DNA of 13,167 bases, from positions 1 to 13,167 of the forward strand of contig JAGBGL010000179.1 in the NCBI GenBank assembly GCA_017936025.1, in the 5' to 3' direction. The position numbers were made by a program, and so were the translations under genes. Positions 1-4,896 of the stretch are shown here, in pieces (position 1 is the stretch's first letter; each line of letters opens with the position of its first letter). The notes below the pieces were generated by a model. The model did not search any database, was not told the origin of the DNA, and worked only from the letters and a program-made list of their open reading frames with translations. The DNA comes from Bacillota bacterium. GTDB taxonomy: Bacteria; Bacillota; Clostridia; Peptostreptococcales; Anaerovoracaceae.

Positions 1-151
1 AAGCCTCTTCCTCCTGAAGGGACAGGAAAGAACGGTTCACTTCATATTTTCTGTTCTTTTCATGATCCACATAACATCCGCACAGTCTTGAAATAGTACA
101 TCTGTCAGGATCAAACTGTTTTTTTATTTCCAGGATTTCTTTACTTATCAT
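1..151 (-). CDS. DUF4317 family protein, N-terminal fragment (cut by window edge)
   Basis: The first 50 codons of a minus-strand gene are present; the rest lies beyond the left edge. It starts with ATG at 151, preceded by a purine-rich ribosome binding site (AGAGGTAGG, 5-6 bases upstream). The N-terminus reads MISKEILEIKKQFDP, then TISRLCGCYVD around residues 20-30, and later FLSLQEEEA. This pattern (a short helix, then CTI-R-CGCYVD, then SLxEEE) is what I recall from the start of DUF4317 proteins, a family of unknown function found mostly in Clostridia. No enzymatic role can be given. It lies downstream of recA on the same strand but is separated by a terminator at 178-211, so it probably has its own promoter in the short gap, although I see no clear one. 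The family call rests on about 50 residues. Confidence 0.75.
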   Translation of the reverse strand, partial: MISKEILEIKKQFDPDRCTISRLCGCYVDHEKNRKYEVNRSFLSLQEEEA

Positions 152-177
152 AATCCTACCTCTTTCATTTCCGGTTT

Positions 178-211
178 AAAAAGGCACCGTTCACATAACG
201 TGTACGATGCC
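178..211 (-). terminator. recA intrinsic terminator
   Basis: On the minus strand a hairpin runs from 211 to 183: arms GGCATCGT and ACGGTGCC (8 pairs, one G-U), with three more pairs (CAC/GTG) inside and a GTTAT loop. It is followed by five U residues (178-182). It lies about 50 bases after the recA stop and before the DUF4317 start, and is well placed to end the recA transcript. Confidence 0.85.
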
Positions 212-260
212 TGTATCATACTGTTTTATTATAACAGATTTTTATAAATATGAAATAATT

Positions 261-1358
261 TTATTCGATGATAACGCCGTCATCATCTACCTGAAAATCA
301 TCAATGCCCGGAACAAAATCCTCTACTGCAGCGTCAGCATCTTCTTTTTTCATAGTTTCACGGAGCAGTGCTTCCACACGTTCCATTACATCCGGATTTT
401 CAGCCAGATATGTTTTAACATTTTCACGGCCCTGACCGATTCTGTTACCATCAAAGCTGTACCATGATCCCGCTTTTTCGATAATCTTAGCCTCTACTGC
501 ACAGTCTAATACGTCGCCTTCTCTGGAAATACCCTGACCGTACATGATATCAAATTCAGCCTGTTTGAAAGGCGGAGCCACTTTGTTCTTAACAATTTTA
601 ACTCTTGTTCTGTTGCCAAGGAACTCGTCTCCGGATTTGATGCTCTCAACTCTTCTCACATCCATACGCATGCTGGAATAGAATTTCAGAGCACGTCCGC
701 CTGTTGTTGTTTCAGGATTACCGAACATAACCCCAACCTTTTCACGGAGCTGGTTGATAAATACGACAGATGTTTTAGATTTATTAACAATACCTGTCAG
801 TTTTCTCAAAGCCTGAGACATCAGTCTTGCCTGCAGACCAACATGAGAATCACCCATTTCGCCCTGGATTTCTGCCTTAGGAACCAGTGCTGCAACGGAG
901 TCAACAACCACGACATCCAGAGCGCCGCTTCGAACGAGCATTTCACATATTTCCAGTGCCTGCTCGCCTGTATCAGGCTGAGACACCAGTAATTCATCAA
1001 CATTGACGCCTAATTTTCTCGCATATTCAGGATCCAGTGCATGTTCTGCATCGATGAATGCAGCACGTCCGCCTGTTTTCTGCGCCTCTGCGATTATATG
1101 TAATGTAAGAGTTGTTTTACCAGAAGATTCAGGTCCATAAACCTCTATGATTCTTCCTTTCGGAACGCCTCCGATTCCTGTTGCCAGGTCCAGACTCATG
1201 GATCCTGTTGAAATAGCCTCGATCTCCATCTGGGCACTTTCATCACCAAGTTTCATGATCGCACCTTTGCCGAACTGTCTCTGGATCTGCTGTAATGCTG
1301 CCTCCAGTGCTTTATCTTTATCGTCTCTACTTACTGTAGTATTCTTTGCTACTGCCAC
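261..1358 (-). CDS. recA: Recombinase RecA
   Basis: RecA binds single-stranded DNA as a nucleoprotein filament, hydrolyses ATP, pairs homologous strands and triggers LexA self-cleavage in the SOS response. The protein is 365 residues, close to the usual 340-380. Walker A is GPESSGKT at residues 75-82; the Walker B strand ends LDVVVVDS with Asp153; the DNA-binding L2 region spans about 203-221 (NQLREKVGVMFGNPETTTGG); the C-terminus is acidic and Asp-rich, as usual. The start is GTG at 1358, giving MAVAKN, because GGAGG lies 8 bases upstream. An in-frame TTG at 1373 sits just upstream of that Shine-Dalgarno and would translate through it, so it is rejected. The gene has its own promoter and LexA operator and its own terminator, so it is a single-gene SOS unit. 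In many Clostridia I would expect rny downstream; here a DUF4317 gene follows. Confidence 0.98.
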   Translation of the reverse strand: MAVAKNTTVSRDDKDKALEAALQQIQRQFGKGAIMKLGDESAQMEIEAISTGSMSLDLATGIGGVPKGRIIEVYGPESSGKTTLTLHIIAEAQKTGGRAAFIDAEHALDPEYARKLGVNVDELLVSQPDTGEQALEICEMLVRSGALDVVVVDSVAALVPKAEIQGEMGDSHVGLQARLMSQALRKLTGIVNKSKTSVVFINQLREKVGVMFGNPETTTGGRALKFYSSMRMDVRRVESIKSGDEFLGNRTRVKIVKNKVAPPFKQAEFDIMYGQGISREGDVLDCAVEAKIIEKAGSWYSFDGNRIGQGRENVKTYLAENPDVMERVEALLRETMKKEDADAAVEDFVPGIDDFQVDDDGVIIE

Positions 1359-1383
1359 GTTCTTTACCTCCAAAACTGCATTT

Positions 1384-1397
1384 CGAACATTTGTTCT
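1384..1397. promoter_or_regulatory. LexA operator (SOS box) of recA
   Basis: The palindrome GAAC-ATTT-GTTC (1385-1396) matches the Gram-positive LexA/DinR core GAAC-N4-GTTC. It covers the predicted transcription start of recA, about 8 bases downstream of the -10 box, so bound LexA would block initiation. The gene and site fit the known SOS control of recA in Firmicutes. Confidence 0.9.
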
Positions 1398-1404
1398 TTT
1401 TTAT

Positions 1405-1433
1405 ATATTACCCTAATTTCAACTGCAGGTCAA
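1405..1433 (-). promoter_or_regulatory. recA proximal promoter
   Basis: Minus-strand -35 TTGACC (1433-1428) and -10 TAATAT (1410-1405) are separated by 17 bases. The predicted start is near 1398, inside the LexA box. This gives a leader of about 40 bases before the GTG start. Confidence 0.8.
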
Positions 1434-1457
1434 GCAGTTTTTCCTGCTTTTTTATTT
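1432..1457 (+). terminator. Possible terminator-like hairpin reading away from recA
   Basis: On the plus strand AAGCAG (1432-1437), loop TTTTTC, CTGCTT (1444-1449) is followed by TTTTATTT. The stem is only six pairs and overlaps the recA -35 box. No plus-strand gene ends here, so it may be chance or may stop antisense transcription. Confidence 0.3.
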
Positions 1458-1479
1458 CATATATCCATTAAAATATTAT

Positions 1480-1507
1480 TTGATTTTACCGCCTGCAATA
1501 TTATAAT
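1480..1507 (+). promoter_or_regulatory. Candidate plus-strand promoter in the recA-cinA spacer
   Basis: -35 TTGATT (1480-1485) and a perfect -10 TATAAT (1502-1507) are 16 bases apart; the predicted start is about 1514. Both boxes lie largely in the arms of an inverted repeat (ATTTGATT at 1478-1485, AATCAAAT at 1505-1512), an operator-like layout. No protein gene follows on this strand; a terminator follows about 75 bases later. Confidence 0.4.
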
Positions 1508-1513
1508 CAAATC

Positions 1514-1601
1514 AGGAGGAAAACCGTACTACGGTCTTTTCCTTTGATGATCGCTGTGATCGCTTAAAGGTTCAAAGTCTTAAGCGATCATTTTCTTTTT
1601 T
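1514..1601 (+). ncRNA. Candidate small RNA, plus strand (about 88 nt, hypothetical)
   Basis: From the predicted start of the plus-strand promoter, the RNA would hold hairpin 1 (GGAAAACCGT at 1518-1527, loop ACU, ACGG-UC-UUUUCC to 1542). A 10-pair terminator hairpin follows (GATCGCTTAA 1558-1567 with TTAAGCGATC 1580-1589), then a U-rich tail (1591-1601, UUUUCUUUUUU). A promoter, structure and intrinsic terminator with no open frame is the usual signature of a small RNA. The same bases can form a structured transcript on the other strand (1511-1635), and I cannot tell from sequence which is real. I do not recognise it as a known RNA family. Confidence 0.35.
1548..1590. repeat. Tandem 8-mer with a single complementary partner
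   Basis: TGATCGCT occurs at 1548-1555 and again at 1557-1564. Its complement AGCGATCA occurs once, at 1583-1590. On either strand the single arm can pair with either copy, giving two mutually exclusive hairpins. On the plus strand both end just before the U-tract. Confidence 0.6.
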
Positions 1602-1642
1602 GGCTATCCCCGGCCGCTTCACTTGTCCCCCTGACGTAAGTA

Positions 1643-1671
1643 ATTATACCGCAATTGGTTATTTATGGCAA
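1643..1671 (-). promoter_or_regulatory. Candidate distal promoter upstream of recA
   Basis: Minus-strand -35 TTGCCA (1671-1666) and perfect -10 TATAAT (1648-1643) are separated by 17 bases. The predicted start is about 1635, where the GC-rich stem begins. It lies after the cinA terminator, so it would start either a second, LexA-independent recA transcript or a separate small RNA. Confidence 0.55.
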
Positions 1672-1710
1672 CCATTTATTTCCATAATGATGCCTGATTT
1701 ACAAATAAGC

Positions 1711-1735
1711 AAAAAGACCCCAATGGGCCTTTTTA
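1711..1735 (-). terminator. cinA (operon) terminator
   Basis: On the minus strand AAGGCCC (1731-1725) pairs with GGGUCUU (1720-1714) around an AUUG loop and is followed by UUU (1713-1711). The hairpin is flanked by A/T runs on both sides and could work in both directions. It ends the ftsK-rimO-pgsA-cinA unit about 30 bases after the cinA stop. Confidence 0.75.
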
Positions 1736-1761
1736 ACTTGAAATCATATAATCAATATTTC

Positions 1762-2991
1762 TTAAATCAGCTTATTTATCATATCCAGCATATTCATCAC
1801 TGTGATATGACGGATATACTTGCGGCTGATATTTCTGATCTGCAGTTTTCTGCAATGAGTCTCCCCTTTGTAATGAGCACCGACGAACACCGTGCCTACC
1901 GGCTTTTCTTCTGTTCCGCCGCCCGGGCCCGCTATACCTGTAACAGAAATGCAGAAATCGCTTCCGCTGACGCGGTGCAGGCCTTCTGCCATCTCACGTG
2001 CAGTTTCTTCACTGACAGCACCGAATTTATCAAGAGTTTCAGCGCTGACTCCCAGTTCCTGCATTTTCGCTTCATTGCTGTATGTAACGAGTCCTCTGTC
2101 GAACACTGCGGAAATGCCGGCAATATCGGTCATTCTTGAAGCAAACAGCCCTCCGGTACAGGACTCTGCGCATGACAGAGTAATGCCCTTATCCATCAGC
2201 TTGCCTGCTGCGACATCCACCAGTTCCTCATCATCACAGCTGTAGATGTATTCGCCGATATACTTTTTGACTTCTTCCAGCATTCCGTCTACTGCAGACT
2301 GCGCCTCCTCCATAGTTTTTCTCTTGGAAGCAATCCTCACAGCAGATTCACCTTCCTTTGCATATGTTGCGATCGTAGGATCTGTCTGGCCGTTGATTAC
2401 AGGAAGCAGTTCCATTTCCAGCTGTGATTCACCAATGCCGAAAGTCCTGATCATTCTGTAGTAGATACAGTCGTCAGAAAGACTTTCAAGGTATGGCTTC
2501 AGTTTTTTCTGGAACATATTCGTCATTTCTCTCGGAGGTCCGGGCAGACATGCGATGATCTTGCCATTCTGCTCCAGCGCAAATCCCGGCGCTGTTCCAG
2601 CATCATTATGGAACACAACAGACCTTGAAGGCATATATGCCTGTTTTCTGTTATTTTCCGGCATCACCCGTCCGCCTTTTCTGAACATATCTTCCAGATA
2701 ATCAAGGCTCGGCTGGTGCAGCACCAGTTCATCTCCCAGCACTTCGCATGCGATTTCCTTAGTCATGTCGTCCTGCGTAGGTCCGAGACCTCCGGTAGTG
2801 ATTACAAGATCACAGTCTTCGAATGCCATCTCGATCATCTCTTTCAGACGCTGCGGATTATCACCTACAGTATAATGGTACATTACATCTATTCCCAGGA
2901 AATTAAGCTGCTGGGAAAGATACGCTGTATTCGTATTTACGACCTGTCCGAACAGCAGCTCTGTTCCGACACTCAGTATTGCAGATTTCAT
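1762..2991 (-). CDS. cinA: CinA family nicotinamide-nucleotide amidohydrolase
   Basis: The protein is 409 residues, the usual full length. It has two domains. An N-terminal MoCF-like (COG1058) domain covers about 1-170, with the signature TTGGLGPTQDD at 65-75 and LPGPPREM at 149-156. A C-terminal CinA/PncC domain covers about 250-409, with the amidase nucleophile Ser277 in AESCTGG and the loop VTGIAGPGGG near 350-359 followed by KPVG. The C-terminal domain converts NMN to nicotinic acid mononucleotide in NAD recycling; the N-terminal domain has ADP-ribose pyrophosphatase activity in characterised homologues. The start is ATG at 2991 with GAGG 8 bases upstream. It is the last gene of the ftsK-rimO-pgsA-cinA unit, 58 bases after pgsA with a hairpin in the gap. 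The neighbouring recA is typical of Firmicutes, where cinA-recA adjacency gave the old name competence/damage-inducible; here a terminator separates the two. Confidence 0.96.
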   Translation of the reverse strand: MKSAILSVGTELLFGQVVNTNTAYLSQQLNFLGIDVMYHYTVGDNPQRLKEMIEMAFEDCDLVITTGGLGPTQDDMTKEIACEVLGDELVLHQPSLDYLEDMFRKGGRVMPENNRKQAYMPSRSVVFHNDAGTAPGFALEQNGKIIACLPGPPREMTNMFQKKLKPYLESLSDDCIYYRMIRTFGIGESQLEMELLPVINGQTDPTIATYAKEGESAVRIASKRKTMEEAQSAVDGMLEEVKKYIGEYIYSCDDEELVDVAAGKLMDKGITLSCAESCTGGLFASRMTDIAGISAVFDRGLVTYSNEAKMQELGVSAETLDKFGAVSEETAREMAEGLHRVSGSDFCISVTGIAGPGGGTEEKPVGTVFVGAHYKGETHCRKLQIRNISRKYIRHITVMNMLDMINKLI

Positions 2992-3012
2992 TTAATTTAC
3001 CTCATTATGTTC

Positions 3013-3040
3013 AAAACGGCCCGCCATTTCCGGCAGGCCG
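3013..3040 (-). terminator. Hairpin between pgsA and cinA (weak terminator or attenuator)
   Basis: On the minus strand CGGCCUGCC (3040-3032) pairs with GGCGGGCCG (3025-3017) in nine pairs with one G-U, loop GGAAAU, followed by only four U (3016-3013). It starts 9 bases after the pgsA stop. The stem is strong but the U-tract is short, so partial read-through into cinA is likely. I see no separate cinA promoter. Confidence 0.6.
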
Positions 3041-3049
3041 AATATTATT

Positions 3050-3580
3050 CTAGTCCATAGACAGTAACTGTCTATTTTTGTAAAAATATTCCGCCCCGGA
3101 AATAATAGTCATAGCTACTGCGATCCACAGGAATATCTGGTCCATAGGGATTCCGATATAGCTGAATGGCCAGTTAGCCAGCAGAAGCAGCGGAATAGCG
3201 ATCATCTGTGTAATTGTTTTGATTTTTCCTGTAGGTGCAGCTGCAATAACAATACCCTGCTCTACTGCAACCTGACGCAGTCCTGTTACAGCAAATTCTC
3301 TCGCCAGGATGACAACTACCATCCACGCAGGAACATTGCCCAGTTCAACAAGGCATACCAGTGCAGCCATTACCAGCAGTTTGTCCGCAAGCGGATCCAT
3401 CAGTTTGCCGAAGTTGCTCACAAGATTGTATTTTCTTGCAATGTGTCCGTCCAGCATGTCAGTCAGCGCTGCCAGAATGAAAATAATAGTTGCCGCATAG
3501 CGGAATTCCATCATCAGAACTACAATAAAAATAGGAATCGCGATGATTCTGGCCATCGTCAGTTTATTTGGCAAATTCAT
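3050..3580 (-). CDS. pgsA: CDP-diacylglycerol--glycerol-3-phosphate 3-phosphatidyltransferase
   Basis: PgsA transfers a phosphatidyl group from CDP-diacylglycerol to glycerol-3-phosphate, the committed step to phosphatidylglycerol, at the cytoplasmic membrane. At 176 residues it has the normal length. The CDP-alcohol phosphotransferase motif DGx2ARx8Gx3Dx3D is complete: Asp44-Gly45, Ala48-Arg49, Gly58, Asp62 and Asp66, with the extra conserved Asp41 before it. Hydrophobic segments lie at about 10-25, 29-41, 85-100 and 124-165, as expected for this multi-pass enzyme. The start is ATG at 3580, which overlaps the rimO stop by one base (TAATG), with GGAGG upstream inside the end of rimO. This implies translational coupling. 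A position between rimO and cinA is common in Clostridia. Cardiolipin synthases of the same fold exist, but this context and the N-terminus MNLPNKLT favour PgsA. Confidence 0.95.
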   Translation of the reverse strand: MNLPNKLTMARIIAIPIFIVVLMMEFRYAATIIFILAALTDMLDGHIARKYNLVSNFGKLMDPLADKLLVMAALVCLVELGNVPAWMVVVILAREFAVTGLRQVAVEQGIVIAAAPTGKIKTITQMIAIPLLLLANWPFSYIGIPMDQIFLWIAVAMTIISGAEYFYKNRQLLSMD

Positions 3581-4896
3581 TAGTATACCTCCTTGCCTGT
3601 TAAATCATAATCAAATGCATCATTTATCTGTACCTTTACAAAATCTCCCGGTACAAGTTCTCTATCTGAAGTGAAAATCACTGAGTTATCGATTTCAGGC
3701 GCATCGTACTGTGTTCTTCCGATATATGCACCTTCAGGATCGATTTCTTCAACCAGAACATCCAGCGTCTTTCCGACCATCGTCTGATTGTGCTCCAGTG
3801 AAATTTCCACCTGCATACGCATTACAGCATCCTGCCTTTCAGCCTTCACTTCTTCATCGATCTGATTTTCCATCTCAGCCGCAGGAGTTCCTTCTTCCAT
3901 AGAATAAGTAAACACTCCCAGTCTTTCGAAACACATTTCTTCAGTAAAATCCATCAGTTCTTCGAAATCGTCTTCTGTTTCACCCGGAAAACCTACGATG
4001 AATGTCGTACGGATATTGATATCAGGCATCGCAGTTCTCAGTTTGCCTATGGTTTCCCTGATGCTGCTGTTTGTGGATCTGCGGTTCATTGCTTTCAGAA
4101 CAGCATCGCTGCAGTGCTGAAGAGGAATGTCGATATAGTTGCAGATTTTCTCTTCCTCTGCCATTACCTGTATCAGCTCATCCGTGATCCTGTCTTCGTA
4201 GCAGTACATCAGTCTCAGCCATTTGAGGCCATCGATACGGCACAGTTTTTTCAGCAGCTGCGGAAGCACGTAATCACCGTACAGATCGATTCCGTATGAA
4301 GTAACGTCCTGCGCGATCAGGATGATTTCTTTAGTTCCCTGCTGCACGAGCCATTCAGCTTCACGGACAATGACCTCCTGCTTTCTGCTGCGGAATTTGC
4401 CTCTGATGTGAGGAATCACGCAGTATGCACACAGATTATTACATCCTTCGGAAATTCTGAGAGTCGCTGTATACGGATTATCTTCCAGTTTTCTCAGCAT
4501 AGACTCCTCGAATTCCACGCAGTAATCTCCTCTGTGCTTTTCACGCTTTCCTGCCTCAAAACCGTCCAGAATTTCCGGCAGCTTGTTATAATCATTCACT
4601 CCGAGGAAGATATCAACTTCGGGCATTTCCTCAAACAGCTCGTCCGCATAACGCTGTGACAGGCATCCCGAAACAGCCAGCACCGCCCCGTTCTCTTTGT
4701 ATTCTGCCAGTTCAAAAATTCTTTCAATAGACTCTGTCTTGGCATCATTGATGAATCCGCATGTATTCACCATAATAAAGTCAGCATCTTCAGGAAACTT
4801 CACGATCTCATGACCGCTGTGTTCCAGCAGACCTGCCGCCATTTCGGAGTCATTGAAATTCTTCGGGCAGCCAAGTGTATCAATATATATTTTCAT
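3580..4896 (-). CDS. rimO: Ribosomal protein uS12 methylthiotransferase RimO
   Basis: RimO is a radical-SAM enzyme that adds a methylthio group to a conserved aspartate of ribosomal protein S12. The protein is 438 residues. The N-terminal UPF0004 domain has three cysteines for the auxiliary 4Fe-4S cluster (Cys10 in TLGCPKN, Cys46 in NTCGFI, Cys78 in SGCLSQRY). The radical-SAM CxxxCxxC is Cys152, Cys156, Cys159 in EGCNNLCAYCVIP. A TRAM-like beta-barrel domain forms the last 65 residues or so. The sequences KxLGCPKNxxDSE and IPxxRGxxRSR separate RimO from the related tRNA enzyme MiaB. ATG at 4896 directly follows the ftsK stop (TAAATG), and a GGAG Shine-Dalgarno lies within the last ftsK codons. 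It is the second gene of the operon and is followed by pgsA with a one-base overlap. Confidence 0.96.
   Translation of the reverse strand: MKIYIDTLGCPKNFNDSEMAAGLLEHSGHEIVKFPEDADFIMVNTCGFINDAKTESIERIFELAEYKENGAVLAVSGCLSQRYADELFEEMPEVDIFLGVNDYNKLPEILDGFEAGKREKHRGDYCVEFEESMLRKLEDNPYTATLRISEGCNNLCAYCVIPHIRGKFRSRKQEVIVREAEWLVQQGTKEIILIAQDVTSYGIDLYGDYVLPQLLKKLCRIDGLKWLRLMYCYEDRITDELIQVMAEEEKICNYIDIPLQHCSDAVLKAMNRRSTNSSIRETIGKLRTAMPDINIRTTFIVGFPGETEDDFEELMDFTEEMCFERLGVFTYSMEEGTPAAEMENQIDEEVKAERQDAVMRMQVEISLEHNQTMVGKTLDVLVEEIDPEGAYIGRTQYDAPEIDNSVIFTSDRELVPGDFVKVQINDAFDYDLTGKEVY

Larger units (their letters stand above)
1511..1635 (-). ncRNA. Candidate structured RNA / distal recA leader, minus strand (hypothetical)
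   Basis: On the minus strand, GUCAGGGGGA (1635-1626) can pair with UCCUCCUGAU (1520-1511) in a 10-pair closing helix (two G-U). Its first base is the predicted start of the promoter at 1643-1671. Inside are a short GGC/GCC hairpin, an A-rich linker, a hairpin UGAUCGCUUAA/UUAAGCGAUCA and a hairpin CCGU-AGU-ACGG. A promoter-fixed 5' end in a closing stem with several inner helices resembles a riboswitch or small RNA. No canonical terminator follows, so the RNA could continue into recA as a 280-base leader. I could not match it to 6S RNA, SRP RNA or a riboswitch class I know. Confidence 0.35.

Noticed and set aside
1558..1589. tRNA-like T-arm in the recA-cinA spacer (GGTTCAAAG)
   Set aside because: The flanking bases do not form a five-pair T-stem and no anticodon or acceptor arm can be built.
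1580..1631. Small GTG-started frame (16 codons) after AGGGGGA on the minus strand, downstream of the distal promoter
   Set aside because: Spacing from the G-run to GTG is only about four bases, the peptide is unremarkable, and the codons overlap the proposed RNA helices.
1511..1635. 6S RNA
   Set aside because: It has a closing stem at the promoter start, but it is short and lacks the large central bubble flanked by GC pairs.
1600..2139. Plus-strand open frame of 179 codons over the cinA 3' end
   Set aside because: It runs across the cinA terminator and the antisense of the PncC domain, and has no family resemblance or Shine-Dalgarno.
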